Shown here: positions 25,388 to 34,595 of the stretch, piece by piece | How the letters are laid out: each line of letters begins with the position of its first letter | Position numbering within the stretch: position 1 is the first letter of the stretch | Assembly (NCBI GenBank): GCA_018260475.1 | Contig: JAGLBA010000012.1 | Location: 1 to 64,000 of the forward strand | Direction: 5' to 3' | DNA: 64,000 nt | DNA from: Chryseobacterium sp. | GTDB lineage: Bacteria; Bacteroidota; Bacteroidia; Flavobacteriales; Weeksellaceae | Program-made: the position numbers and the translations under genes | Notes under the pieces: generated by a model | Told to the model about the DNA's origin: nothing | The model's input: the letters and a program-made list of their open reading frames with translations, nothing else | Database searches by the model: none

Positions 25388-26839
25388 ATGAAAATACTGG
25401 ACCGCTATATCATCAAGACCTTTTTTGGGCCTTTCCTTTTCATTTTCAGTGTCCTTTTTTTCATATTTATTGTGAATATCATCTGGATTCAGATGGCACA
25501 ATTCGTAGGCAAGGGGCTTAGCTATTGGGAAATCACCAGATTGCTGTTCTACTTAGGGGTTACGGTGGTCTCCATGGTGTTGCCGCTCACGATATTACTC
25601 TCTTCTATTATGACTTTTGGGGACTTTGGGGAGCGTTACGAACTCGCTGCTATGAAGGCGGCAGGGATATCGCTGACGAGGGTAATGGCGCCCCTGTTCA
25701 TCGTGGTTTCCATACTTTCGGCGGTGCTTTTCTATTTTCAAAATAATATCACGCCGGATTTTCAGAGGAAAGCACGAAACATGCTTTACAATATTGCCGC
25801 TACCAAACCAGCGCTAAACTTCACACCGGAGCAATTCATTAGCCAAATTCCGGGCTATTCGGTAAGGTTTGATAAAATCGAGGGCGAGAATGGCGACCGC
25901 ATCGAAGGAGTTTTTGTACATAAAACAGCCAATATTTTTGAAGACCAGCAAGCGATTATCGCGAAAAAAGGAAGGTTTGCCAAACCGGAAGATAAAAACT
26001 ACCTAAAACTGGTACTGCATGATGGCTATATTTTCGAGGACAACATCAGGGACCTTGCGATGGATCAGCGGACACGGCAACGCAACCAGAGCGCGAAATT
26101 CGACACTTTAATTTTAAGGTTTGATGTGAGTACGCTTATAGACCAAGCCATTGATCGTGAGAAGATTACAGACGATTACCGTTTTCAGAATTACAACGAA
26201 ATTAATACCACCATCTCAAGAAAGAAGAAAGAAAATGAGGAAGTTTTGGGCGTGGTGACCAATTCTTTGTTAGCTTATGCCGGTGGCTACGCCTCCTCCA
26301 TCGATGATAGTAAAATGAAAAAACCTGCCAAACCGCAGTTCGACCTGACTAAAACGCCTGAGAAAAACAAAAATGAGGCTTTGTTCGCAGCCTACAACCG
26401 TATAGAAAGCCTGAAAGCAGAGCACGCAGCGAAAAACGATCAAATCGTGGCCGTGATAAAGCCATTCAATAAAATGATTATGTACCAACAGCGGATTTTT
26501 GCGTACTCCTTCACTTGTATTATTTTCTATATGATTGGGGCGAGTTTGGGAAGCATCATTCGCAAAGGCGGTATGGGATTGCCCGTGGTGGTTGCAATCT
26601 GCATCTTTATCCTATTTTATGTGATGAATCTTACCGCAGAAAACTTTGCATGGAAAGGTCAACTCGATCCGTACATCGCGGCCTGGCTACCGAACGCAAT
26701 ACTATTACCATTCGGAATTTGGCTGATGATAAAGGCACTGTCGGATTCCCAAGTCTTTGACATAGAAAAATATAAGGCGCTGCTGAAACCCATCACAAAA
26801 AGATTTCAAAAAAATAAAGAACACGCACGCTACCGATAG
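25388..26839 (+). CDS. LptF/LptG-family LPS export permease
   Basis: A 483-residue inner-membrane permease (YjgP/YjgQ family) that, with LptB and LptC, extracts lipopolysaccharide from the inner membrane. The N-terminal MKILDRYIIKTFFGPFLF is the family hallmark; three TM helices, a large periplasmic beta-jellyroll-like domain (~105-360) and three more TMs follow. LptF and LptG are hard to separate by eye in Bacteroidota. ATG 25388 was chosen over TTG 25361 because the latter lies in the terminator stem upstream of the -7 box. lptC occurs at 37692. Confidence 0.88.
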   Translation: MKILDRYIIKTFFGPFLFIFSVLFFIFIVNIIWIQMAQFVGKGLSYWEITRLLFYLGVTVVSMVLPLTILLSSIMTFGDFGERYELAAMKAAGISLTRVMAPLFIVVSILSAVLFYFQNNITPDFQRKARNMLYNIAATKPALNFTPEQFISQIPGYSVRFDKIEGENGDRIEGVFVHKTANIFEDQQAIIAKKGRFAKPEDKNYLKLVLHDGYIFEDNIRDLAMDQRTRQRNQSAKFDTLILRFDVSTLIDQAIDREKITDDYRFQNYNEINTTISRKKKENEEVLGVVTNSLLAYAGGYASSIDDSKMKKPAKPQFDLTKTPEKNKNEALFAAYNRIESLKAEHAAKNDQIVAVIKPFNKMIMYQQRIFAYSFTCIIFYMIGASLGSIIRKGGMGLPVVVAICIFILFYVMNLTAENFAWKGQLDPYIAAWLPNAILLPFGIWLMIKALSDSQVFDIEKYKALLKPITKRFQKNKEHARYR

Positions 26840-26845
26840 ACAAAA

Positions 26846-26874
26846 AAAATCCGAAGATTTGGTCTTCGGATTTT
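26846..26874. terminator. bidirectional terminator between lptF/G and frr
   Basis: A 12-bp stem AAAATCCGAAGA (26846-26857) with TCTTCGGATTTT (26863-26874); T-tracts on both strands. The flanking genes converge. Confidence 0.85.
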
Positions 26875-26892
26875 CATTTGGTTTAAAACCAA

Positions 26893-27447
26893 TTATACCT
26901 TCATAATTTCGGCTTCTTTCACCTTCAGATTTTCATCTGTTTGTTTGATGTATTTATCTGTAAGGGTTTGGATTTCGGCCTCCATATTTTTGATGAGGTC
27001 TTCCGCTACGCCTTCCAATTTGCGAAGGTCTTTCATTCCTTCTTGGCGGGCATTGCGGATGGTGATTTTCGTGCCTTCGGTTTCTGCTTTGGCTTGTTTA
27101 GCAAGTTCGCGGCGTCTTTCCTCCGTTAATGGTGGTACATTTAGAATAATATTTTCTCCGTTGTTAGACGGCGCAAAACCTAAATTAGAATTAATGATGG
27201 CTTTCTCAATCGCTCCGATGGCGGTTCTGTCCCAAGGCTGGATGGAAATCGTCATGGCATCCGGAACCATGACATTAGCAACCTGGTTCAGTGGTGTAGG
27301 TGCGCCATAATATTCTACCATAACATCCTGTACCATAGTAGTAGATGCCCTACCGGCACGAATTTTTTGAAAAGCGTGGTCTTGGTGTTTCATCGCGGCA
27401 TCCATTTCTTGGCGCGTAGATTCCAAAATGAGTTCTAAATCTTCCAT
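26893..27447 (-). CDS. frr: ribosome recycling factor
   Basis: A 184-residue cytoplasmic factor that, with EF-G, splits post-termination ribosomes. The three-helix bundle and beta domain are complete: HQDHAFQKIRAGRAS, MVEYYGAPTPLNQVAN, SIQPWDRTAIGAIEKAI, LTEERRRELAKQAK. Length matches the family. It lies 65 bases downstream of pyrH on the same strand, the common pyrH-frr order. Confidence 0.97.
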   Translation of the reverse strand: MEDLELILESTRQEMDAAMKHQDHAFQKIRAGRASTTMVQDVMVEYYGAPTPLNQVANVMVPDAMTISIQPWDRTAIGAIEKAIINSNLGFAPSNNGENIILNVPPLTEERRRELAKQAKAETEGTKITIRNARQEGMKDLRKLEGVAEDLIKNMEAEIQTLTDKYIKQTDENLKVKEAEIMKV

Positions 27448-27458
27448 TATTTAAAGTG

Positions 27459-27479
27459 TTGAATTTTGAATTTTGTGTT
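27459..27479 (+). repeat. three-unit heptamer repeat between pyrH and frr
   Basis: TTGAATT, TTGAATT, TTGTGTT in direct succession (period 7). Confidence 0.5.
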
Positions 27480-27512
27480 GCGAGGTTAGAGATTTCGAGT
27501 TGTAATTAAAAA

Positions 27513-28217
27513 TTAATTTACCAGCGTTCCGACTTGCTCACCATTTACTATTTTTACCAAATTACCATCCTTATTCATATCAAAGACGATGATTGGAAGA
27601 TTATTTTCGTGGCTAAGGGTAAAGGCGGTCATGTCCATCACTTTCAAACCTTTTTCAAAAACCTCTGCAAAAGATAAGGCATTGAATTTCACTGCTTCGT
27701 GGTTTTTTTCCGGGTCGCTATCGTAAATTCCATCCACCCGAGTACCTTTTAAAATCACATCTGCCCCGATTTCTATTGCGCGAAGCGTGGCCGCAGTATC
27801 TGTTGTGAAATAGGGGTTACCGGTTCCTGCACCGAAAATCACTACTCTTCCTTTTTCCAAATGGCGTACGGCTCTTCTCTTAATGAAAGGTTCCGCTACT
27901 TTATCCATTTCAATGGCAGATTGCAGCCTGGTTTTGATACCTACATCCTCCAAAGCACCTTGTAGAGCCATCCCGTTGATCACGGTAGCGAGCATCCCCA
28001 TATAATCGCCCTGCACGCGGTCCATCCCTTTGGCAGCGCCGGCTACACCCCGGAAGATATTGCCACCACCGATGACTATTGCAACTTCACATCCTCCGTC
28101 CACAATTTTTTTGATTTCTCGGGCGTATTCTTGTAATCTTTCGGTATCTATTCCGTATTGCAAGTTTCCCATCAGGGCTTCGCCACTTAGTTTCAAAAGG
28201 ATTCTTTTGTATTTCAT
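27513..28217 (-). CDS. pyrH: UMP kinase
   Basis: A 234-residue bacterial-type UMP kinase of the amino-acid kinase fold, phosphorylating UMP to UDP with [16 protein letters not shown] at the N-terminus, [10 protein letters not shown] (phosphate loop), [13 protein letters not shown] and [15 protein letters not shown] are diagnostic. It has a TATATTTG box at 28239-28246, and is the first gene of a pyrH-frr unit, divergent from porQ. Confidence 0.97.
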   Translation of the reverse strand: MKYKRILLKLSGEALMGNLQYGIDTERLQEYAREIKKIVDGGCEVAIVIGGGNIFRGVAGAAKGMDRVQGDYMGMLATVINGMALQGALEDVGIKTRLQSAIEMDKVAEPFIKRRAVRHLEKGRVVIFGAGTGNPYFTTDTAATLRAIEIGADVILKGTRVDGIYDSDPEKNHEAVKFNALSFAEVFEKGLKVMDMTAFTLSHENNLPIIVFDMNKDGNLVKIVNGEQVGTLVN

Positions 28218-28238
28218 TTTGCTTCAATATGTATAGCG

Positions 28239-28246
28239 CAAATATA
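28239..28246 (-). promoter_or_regulatory. pyrH: -7 box (TATATTTG) of pyrH-frr
   Basis: An exact match on the minus strand, 21 bases before ATG 28217. Confidence 0.6.
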
Positions 28247-28330
28247 GTAAAATGTAAAGAAAATTTGTTTGCAAAATATTTATTGCTGTTGGCCGTTAAT
28301 AAAAACAATAGTCATTGTATCAAAATAAAT

Positions 28331-28360
28331 TTTGCACTGACTTAAAATAAATTATTTTTG
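28331..28360 (+). promoter_or_regulatory. porQ: porQ promoter (TTTG-N18-TATTTTTG)
   Basis: TTTG at 28331-28334 and TATTTTTG at 28353-28360. It excludes the TTG at 28358 as a start and points to TTG 28382. Confidence 0.75.
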
Positions 28361-28381
28361 CAATTACATAAACCTATCACT

Positions 28382-29380
28382 TTGAAAAAACTATTCGTGC
28401 TGCATACCCTCCTCGGAGCATTGTTGCTATCTGCCCAGACTGGCACGACGGTTTATAACTTCCTGAGCATCCCCGTTTCTGCGCGGCAGGTCGCATTGGG
28501 TGGAGATGCGGTTTCTCTGCGGGATTACGATGTCGCCGCGGCAGCTCTGAATCCCTCGCTGATGAACATTGATATGGATAACCGGCTGAGCATCAACTAT
28601 GCTTCTTACCTCGCAGGGTCCAGTATTGGAGCCATCAGTTATGTGCGGGATTTGGAATACGGGCACCTGATTTCCGGACACGCGCGTTACTTGAACTACG
28701 GAAAAATGCCCCGTGCTGACGAATTTGGGCAAATCTCCGGAGAGTTCAACGCCAGCGATGCATCTATCGGCGTAGGATATGCCTATCAATTTGATGAAGA
28801 GTGGACAATTGGCGGTAATATAGACTATGTCACCTCCAAAATAGACACCTATTCCTCCATGGCGATTGCCGGAACCGGCGCTATTACTTGGCATAGAAAA
28901 AAAAGTAAGGAAACCGCTTCCCTCGTAGCACGGAATTTTGGTTATCAGTTTAAAACCTTCAATGGCAATTTGGAGCGACTACCCTTCCGCATAGACCTTG
29001 GATATACCAGAATAATTGAAAATTTCCCGATTGCGGTCACTATTACGGCACACGACCTACAAAAATTCGACATCTCTCAACCTTATAACAATAATAACCA
29101 GCCCGTGCGTACCACGCGGAAAATAGCCGACCATCTTTCGTTCGGAGCAGAACTTTTTCCAGAACAGGCCTTCAATATCCGCTTCGGGTACAATCTGAGA
29201 AGAGGAAATGAACTTGCCGTGGTCGACCAGCGTAGTTTTACAGGAATTTCAGCAGGTTTTGGGATTAAAATTTCTTGGTTTAGGTTTGATTATTCCCATG
29301 CCAGATACCATAATGCCTCAAATATGAATATGTTTGGGCTGATGCTGGATCTCACTGAACTAAGCGGAACAAGAAGATAA
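28382..29380 (+). CDS. porQ: type IX secretion system protein PorQ
   Basis: A 332-residue outer-membrane beta-barrel of the FadL/PorV-related family. PorQ holds the PorZ part of the attachment complex that links T9SS cargo to A-LPS. The signal peptide and FLSIPVSARQVALGG, AALNPSLMN, and YDVAAAALNP are PorV/PorQ-family signatures. No ATG is available: the frame starts with TTG 28382 (MKKLFVLHTLLGALLLSA), 22 bases after the -7 box. cmk follows after 13 bases, so the two are co-transcribed. Confidence 0.88.
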   Translation: MKKLFVLHTLLGALLLSAQTGTTVYNFLSIPVSARQVALGGDAVSLRDYDVAAAALNPSLMNIDMDNRLSINYASYLAGSSIGAISYVRDLEYGHLISGHARYLNYGKMPRADEFGQISGEFNASDASIGVGYAYQFDEEWTIGGNIDYVTSKIDTYSSMAIAGTGAITWHRKKSKETASLVARNFGYQFKTFNGNLERLPFRIDLGYTRIIENFPIAVTITAHDLQKFDISQPYNNNNQPVRTTRKIADHLSFGAELFPEQAFNIRFGYNLRRGNELAVVDQRSFTGISAGFGIKISWFRFDYSHARYHNASNMNMFGLMLDLTELSGTRR

Positions 29381-29393
29381 AAGTTAATTTATA

Positions 29394-30077
29394 ATGAACA
29401 GAAAACCAGTTATCGCTATAGACGGCTATTCTTCCACCGGCAAAAGTTCTATTTCGAAAAAAATAGCCAGAGAACTTGGCATCGTGCATCTGGATACCGG
29501 AGCGCTGTACCGCGGTATCACGCTGTTTGCGATAAAAAATTGCACAGATTCCAATGGAAAAATCTCCAGCGAAAAATTGGTTTCGCAACTGAAAGATATT
29601 AATTTGGAATTCCGCAATGAAGGCGGCGAACTTGTTTTATACCTAAACGGCGAAAATGTCTCTGCCGAAATCCGCACCGTAAGTGTAGCCGACCAGGTGA
29701 GTTTTGTGGCGAAACAGCCTGAGGTTCGGGAATTCCTGCTACAAAAACAGCGCGATATGGCCCGGGAAGGTGGCATCATCATGGATGGTCGGGATATTGG
29801 AACTGTCGTTTTGCCCGATGCCGATTTTAAATTCTTCCTTACCGCCAGCATCGATGAGCGCACGCGCCGCCGCCACACCGAACTGCTTTCCATGAACCAA
29901 TCTACCGATTTTGAAAGTGTGAAAGAAAACCTAATCGTGCGCGATAAAACCGACAGCGAACGCGAAATTTCCCCGCTGCGGCAGGCGGAAGATGCCATCC
30001 TGATTGACAATACCAATTTATCTAAGGACGAAACTGCGCAAAAAATTTTGGAAGTCGTGCGCGGGAAAAAGCTTTAG
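29394..30077 (+). CDS. cmk: cytidylate kinase
   Basis: A 227-residue (d)CMP kinase. The P-loop GYSSTGKSSISKKIA is at ~9-23, the CMP-binding LDTGALYRGIT follows, and GRDIGTVVLPDADFKFFLTAS plus RDKTDSERE form the lid and acceptor site. It is cytoplasmic and essential for CTP recycling. It sits downstream of porQ in one operon, an association I recall as common in Bacteroidota without an obvious functional link. Confidence 0.96.
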   Translation: MNRKPVIAIDGYSSTGKSSISKKIARELGIVHLDTGALYRGITLFAIKNCTDSNGKISSEKLVSQLKDINLEFRNEGGELVLYLNGENVSAEIRTVSVADQVSFVAKQPEVREFLLQKQRDMAREGGIIMDGRDIGTVVLPDADFKFFLTASIDERTRRRHTELLSMNQSTDFESVKENLIVRDKTDSEREISPLRQAEDAILIDNTNLSKDETAQKILEVVRGKKL

Positions 30078-30152
30078 TTCTATTAATATTTCATTTTTAA
30101 AATTTAACTTTTAATTATAACCTCGCCCATGTGAAAGATTGCGGCGTTGTAG

Positions 30153-30160
30153 TAATTTTG
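30153..30160 (+). promoter_or_regulatory. -7 box (TAATTTTG) of the fusion glycosyltransferase
   Basis: An exact TAnnTTTG match 21 bases before ATG 30182; the -33 box is not obvious. Confidence 0.55.
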
Positions 30161-30181
30161 TCCTAAAATACAGCCCGAAAA

Positions 30182-33100
30182 ATGTCGCACGCAGACAAAC
30201 AGATCTTTCAAACCAAAAACCCTAAAAGATACCGCGCCACACAGTGGACGATTCGAATTCTGGGGATAGTGGCACTTTTCATCTTCAGCGTGGTGGTGGT
30301 CGCGGTTTTGAATGGCAAATCACCGTCGCTTCCCGAAATGAAAAGCATAGGAAACGCCTACAAAACCAAGGTGGATCCCGATAATCTTTTCACCCTGGCA
30401 ACGCCGCTGAACAAGAAATTCAAGGGTTTCAAATCTTACCTTCAAAAAAAATTGAAGAATGAAAAAGCCGTGACTTCCACCGTGGATGCCAAGCTGATTC
30501 GTGCGGCATTTTATGTGCCTTGGAGTCCGCTTTCCCTGCAAGATCTGCGGTCGAACGGGGATAAATTAAACACCATCTACCCAGAATGGTTCTTCATCAA
30601 CCCAAAAACTTATAACCTGGAATCTCGGATAGATCCCGTGGCTCTGGGCGTGATGAGGCACCATAAACTTTCCATCCAGCCGATTCTCAACAACTTTATT
30701 TCCGGGACGAAAGCAAATCCCGGAGATTTTAGCGGAGATCTGGTTCATACCATTTTGCACAATCCTAAAATTCAAAACCGCCTGATTTCCCAACTTGTAC
30801 AGGTTTTAAAAGCCAACAAACTGCAGGGCGTGAATATCGACTTCGAGGAAATGAAGGAAGATTCGGATGAATATTTGAACGCTTTTCAAAAAAATCTGTA
30901 CTCCGCCATGCACCGCGAAGGTCTGATTGTGTCGATGGATTTAATGCCGGACAACGCCGATTACAACCTTTCTTATTTAAAAAATTACAACGACTATCTG
31001 ATCGTGATGGCTTACGACCAGTTCAACGATCCTACGGCCGCGGGACCCATCAGCGATCAGAAATGGATCGAAAAACAGATGGACGAGGTGGGCAAGCAGG
31101 TAGAACCTTCTAAAATCATCCTGGGGCTGGCAGGCTATGGCCGCCAATGGATTTCTGATGAGGAAGGCAAGCGAACCGAGGACATCACCTACAGCCAGGC
31201 GATTGACCGCGCTAAAATTTCTAAATCGAAGATTATTTTCGATAATAATTCTTACAATCTCACCTATTCCTACGATTTCGAGGGCAGCGGCAATGAGACG
31301 GCAAGCAAAAATACCGTTTGGTTTACGGATGCCTGCACGATGTTCAATATCTGCCGCTTCAGCGATGATTTCGGTAATGCCGGAACAGCCATGTGGCGCC
31401 TGGGGAGCGAAGATGCGAGGGTTTGGCGATATTACTACCGCGACCTGAGCAGTGCGGCTTTGGCGAAAACTCCCTTCAATTATGATCTTTTAAAATACAT
31501 CCCCGCGAATTATGGTGCGCAACCAACCTCGATAGGCAGCGGCGAAATCATCAACATTATTTCCTCCCCGACCCGTGGTAAAATCGATTTGGAAATCGAC
31601 AACAATGACAACCTGATTTCTGAGCAAAAATATCTGGAACTGCCGTCGGGATATTTGTATGAAAAATTTGCCGAAGACAGCACAAAAATAGGTCCCGGAC
31701 ATAAAATTATTTTAACCTTTGATGACGGGCCGAGTCCAAAGTACACGCCAAAAATCCTGGATATTTTGGAGCGCGAAAAGGTGCCCGCAACCTTCTTCAT
31801 GATTGGCGGAAATGTGGAAGCCAATATTCCGCTTGTGCAGCGTATTTTCCGCGATGGCTACGAAATCGGCAACCATACCTTCACCCACGGCAACCTCGCA
31901 CAAATGAGTCCCGAGCGCGCCGATTTGGAACTAAAAACCACACGGTCGCTTTTGGAATGCATCACGGGGCATTCCTCCGTACTCTTCCGGGCGCCCTACA
32001 ATGCGGATAGCGAGCCACAAACCTATGAAGAGCTGGAGCCGCTGCGCCGTAGTAAAAAGGACAACTACATCACCGTGGGCGAAAGTATAGACCCGACCGA
32101 CTGGGATCCGCACATGACTGCGGACAGCATCGTAAACCGGACAATCCGCTATGCAAACGAAAACAACGCCAGCATCATCCTACTGCACGATTCCGGCGGA
32201 GATACCCGGCAGCCCACGGTAGATGCTTTACCAAGAATCATAAAATATTTTAAATCAAAAGGTTGCAAGTTTACCACCGTCGCCGATTTGATGAATGTGC
32301 CCGAGGAACAACTGATGCCGCCTATAAAAAACAGTTGGCAAAATGATGTTAATTTCTTCTTTGCGAGTGCCTCCTACTGGCTGGGCCAGATTATTTACGC
32401 GCTCTTTCTTATCGGTATTGCAATGTCCATTTTCAGGATGGTCGCGATGGGGATTCTGGCAGCCATTCAGGTTAAAAAAGAGAAAAAATTAAAGGCAGAA
32501 TTTAAAGGGATTCCCACCGTTCTTCGCGTGAGCGTCATCGTACCGGCCTACAACGAGGAAGTGAACGCTACACGCACCGTGGACAGCCTGCTGAAACAGG
32601 ATTACCCGGATTTAGAAATTATTTTTGTGGATGATGGAAGCAAGGATAAAACCTTTGAAACCGTGAAAAATGCCTTCGCGGGAAACCCGATGGTGAAGGT
32701 TTTAACAAAAACAAACGGCGGCAAAGCCTCTGCCCTGAACTTTGGGATCGCCAATACCGACGCCGAATTTGTAGTGTGTATAGATGCCGACACCCAGCTG
32801 AAAGAAGATGCCGTTTCGCAGCTCATCAACACATTTTATTTAGAAGGAAAACCGCAGGAAACCGGTGCCGTGGCAGGGAATGTAAAGGTAGGCAACGAAG
32901 TGAATATGATTACCAAATGGCAAAGCATCGAGTACATCACCTCACAGAATTTCGACCGCCGGGCTTTCGGATTGTTGAACTGCATCACCGTGGTACCGGG
33001 CGCTATCGGGGCATTTCGTAGAAAAGCAGTTATAGAGGCAGGCGGTTTTACTACCGATACGCTTGCCGAAGATTGCGACCTTACGATGCGCCTGCACAAG

Positions 33101-33628
33101 GCGGGCTACATCATCGCAAATTGTAACGACGCATTGTCCTACACCGAGGCACCGGAAACCATCCGCCAGTTTATGAAGCAGCGCTTCCGCTGGAGTTTTG
33201 GGATCATGCAGTGCTTTTGGAAACACCGGGACGCTATGTTTAGGAAGAAATACAAAAATTTCGGTAAAATTGCATTGCCGAACATCCTGATTTATCAATT
33301 GATCCTTCCCGTGCTGGCTCCCCTGGCAGATTTGCTTTTGGTTTTAAGTTTAATTTTGGCGGGACTCGGGCTCATCGTGGCAGATCCCGCGCATATTATT
33401 TTATACTACATCATATTTTCTTTGGTTGATATTGCGGGTGCCGCCTTGGCTTTTGCTTTTGAGAAAGAAGATTTGCGAAAGTTGATTTGGATGATTCCTC
33501 AGAGGTTGGTTTACAGGCAGTTGATGTATTATATTTTATTTAAATCTATCCGCAAGGCGGTGAAAGGCGAAATCCAAAGCTGGGGCGTACTGAAACGCAC
33601 TGGGAATGTGAAGGCGGCTAATTTATGA
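30182..33628 (+). CDS. three-domain fusion: GH18-like hydrolase, NodB polysaccharide deacetylase, GT2 glycosyltransferase
   Basis: A 1148-residue membrane protein. After a cytoplasmic tail and TM helix (~22-43) comes a GH18-like barrel (~100-430) with NIDFEEM (D220, E222, E223). A NodB deacetylase domain follows (~508-700) with LTFDDGPSP (D514, D515) and HTFTH (H565, H569). After another TM (~728-755), a GT2 domain (~780-1010) has VIVPAYNEE, FVDDGS, DADTQ, EDCDL and QRFRW (Q1000 to W1004); terminal TMs follow. The hydrolase and deacetylase would face the periplasm and the GT2 the cytoplasm. The combination resembles PgaB plus PgaC of poly-N-acetylglucosamine synthesis in one chain; product identity is inference. 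Confidence 0.9.
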   Translation: MSHADKQIFQTKNPKRYRATQWTIRILGIVALFIFSVVVVAVLNGKSPSLPEMKSIGNAYKTKVDPDNLFTLATPLNKKFKGFKSYLQKKLKNEKAVTSTVDAKLIRAAFYVPWSPLSLQDLRSNGDKLNTIYPEWFFINPKTYNLESRIDPVALGVMRHHKLSIQPILNNFISGTKANPGDFSGDLVHTILHNPKIQNRLISQLVQVLKANKLQGVNIDFEEMKEDSDEYLNAFQKNLYSAMHREGLIVSMDLMPDNADYNLSYLKNYNDYLIVMAYDQFNDPTAAGPISDQKWIEKQMDEVGKQVEPSKIILGLAGYGRQWISDEEGKRTEDITYSQAIDRAKISKSKIIFDNNSYNLTYSYDFEGSGNETASKNTVWFTDACTMFNICRFSDDFGNAGTAMWRLGSEDARVWRYYYRDLSSAALAKTPFNYDLLKYIPANYGAQPTSIGSGEIINIISSPTRGKIDLEIDNNDNLISEQKYLELPSGYLYEKFAEDSTKIGPGHKIILTFDDGPSPKYTPKILDILEREKVPATFFMIGGNVEANIPLVQRIFRDGYEIGNHTFTHGNLAQMSPERADLELKTTRSLLECITGHSSVLFRAPYNADSEPQTYEELEPLRRSKKDNYITVGESIDPTDWDPHMTADSIVNRTIRYANENNASIILLHDSGGDTRQPTVDALPRIIKYFKSKGCKFTTVADLMNVPEEQLMPPIKNSWQNDVNFFFASASYWLGQIIYALFLIGIAMSIFRMVAMGILAAIQVKKEKKLKAEFKGIPTVLRVSVIVPAYNEEVNATRTVDSLLKQDYPDLEIIFVDDGSKDKTFETVKNAFAGNPMVKVLTKTNGGKASALNFGIANTDAEFVVCIDADTQLKEDAVSQLINTFYLEGKPQETGAVAGNVKVGNEVNMITKWQSIEYITSQNFDRRAFGLLNCITVVPGAIGAFRRKAVIEAGGFTTDTLAEDCDLTMRLHKAGYIIANCNDALSYTEAPETIRQFMKQRFRWSFGIMQCFWKHRDAMFRKKYKNFGKIALPNILIYQLILPVLAPLADLLLVLSLILAGLGLIVADPAHIILYYIIFSLVDIAGAALAFAFEKEDLRKLIWMIPQRLVYRQLMYYILFKSIRKAVKGEIQSWGVLKRTGNVKAANL

Positions 33629-33704
33629 GTAATGGGCAATGGGTATGGGTAATGGGTAATGGGTAATAAGTAATTCCGTTAAACCCTAATCCCTATCCCC
33701 AACT
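33629..33704 (+). repeat. heptamer repeat tract (GTAATGG units) with a complementary CCCTAAT tract
   Basis: Units GTAATGG, GCAATGG, GTATGG, GTAATGG, GTAATGG, GTAATAA, GTAATTC (33629-33676) are followed by CCCTAAT, CCCTATC, CCCAACT (33684-33704), which are roughly complementary, so the tract can fold on itself. Confidence 0.65.
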
Positions 33705-33717
33705 TATTACTATTTAA

Positions 33718-33749
33718 TTTGGTGGTTACATTAAATATACATAATTTTG
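33718..33749 (+). promoter_or_regulatory. rpsF: rpsF operon promoter (TTTG-N20-TAATTTTG)
   Basis: TTTG at 33718-33721 and TAATTTTG at 33742-33749. The TTG at 33747 is inside the -7 box, so ATG 33783 is the rpsF start. Confidence 0.75.
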
Positions 33750-33782
33750 CACCTCGAAATAATTAACAAATTTATTAACATT

Positions 33783-34124
33783 ATGAACAATTACGAAACT
33801 GTTTTCATTTTAACTCCCGTTCTATCTGATGTACAGGTGGAGGAAGCAGTACAAAAAATCGAAGGCCTTTTGAAGGAAAAAGGTTGTGAAATCGTTGCCA
33901 AAGAAAATTGGGGACTGAAAAAACTAGCTTACCCGATCCAATTGAAAAAGAACGGATTCTATACCCTAATAGAATTCAAAGGTGAAGGCACTGTAGTGGC
34001 TGACTTGGAAACCGCTTACAAGCGTGACGAAAGAGTACTACGCTACCTGACTACAAAACTGGACAAGCACGCCGTAGAATACGCCGTGACAAGAAGAACC
34101 AAACTGAAAGCTAATAAAGCTTAA
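33783..34124 (+). CDS. rpsF: 30S ribosomal protein S6
   Basis: A 113-residue small-subunit protein that binds the central domain of 16S rRNA with S18. [15 protein letters not shown] at the start and [20 protein letters not shown] are diagnostic. First gene of rpsF-rpsR-rplI. The leader is about 28 bases. Confidence 0.96.
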   Translation: MNNYETVFILTPVLSDVQVEEAVQKIEGLLKEKGCEIVAKENWGLKKLAYPIQLKKNGFYTLIEFKGEGTVVADLETAYKRDERVLRYLTTKLDKHAVEYAVTRRTKLKANKA

Positions 34125-34154
34125 TTTTTCTTAACCTCAAAAAAAAACATTACA

Positions 34155-34457
34155 ATGGCAATAGATGATATGGCACAACAGGCCGCAGCCGGAGGAGCTT
34201 CTGAAGTAAAATTCCTTACTCCGCTAGATATTTACACCAAAACTCAAAAGAAATACGACCGTTTCAAGAAATTCGGAATCAAGCATGTAGATTATAAAGA
34301 CCCTGATTTCCTTCTTCAGTTCGTGAACGAGCAAGGTAAAATCCTTCCAAGAAGATACACCGGTACTTCCCTAAAATACCAGAGAAAAGTATCCTCCGCA
34401 ATTAAAAGAGCAAGGCACTTGGCGCTTATGCCGTATGTGGCAGATATGCTAAAATAA
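34155..34457 (+). CDS. rpsR: 30S ribosomal protein S18
   Basis: A 100-residue S18 with a Bacteroidota-type N-terminal extension before the core. [19 protein letters not shown] and [20 protein letters not shown] are the RNA-binding signatures. It pairs with S6 in the ribosome platform and lies 30 bases after rpsF. Confidence 0.96.
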   Translation: MAIDDMAQQAAAGGASEVKFLTPLDIYTKTQKKYDRFKKFGIKHVDYKDPDFLLQFVNEQGKILPRRYTGTSLKYQRKVSSAIKRARHLALMPYVADMLK

Positions 34458-34554
34458 AAACGCAATATGCTATAAGTTATAAGCCAAAAGCCTATTGCTG
34501 TAGATATAAAGTTGCTGAATTATAAATTAAATTCTAACGATGTAATGAGTTAAC

Positions 34555-34575
34555 CGGAACCCGGAACTCGGAACA
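34555..34575 (+). repeat. three-unit heptamer repeat inside the ribosomal operon
   Basis: CGGAACC, CGGAACT, CGGAACA occupy consecutive heptads in the 138-base rpsR-rplI gap; no gene lies in this gap. Confidence 0.6.
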
Positions 34576-34595
34576 CAAACACGGACAACAACAAA

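Noticed and set aside
33629..33704. possible CRISPR-like or telomere-like array
   Set aside because: Units are 7 bases with no spacers; it is a heptamer tandem repeat.
33747..33782. TTG start of the S6 frame
   Set aside because: It is inside the -7 box TAATTTTG.
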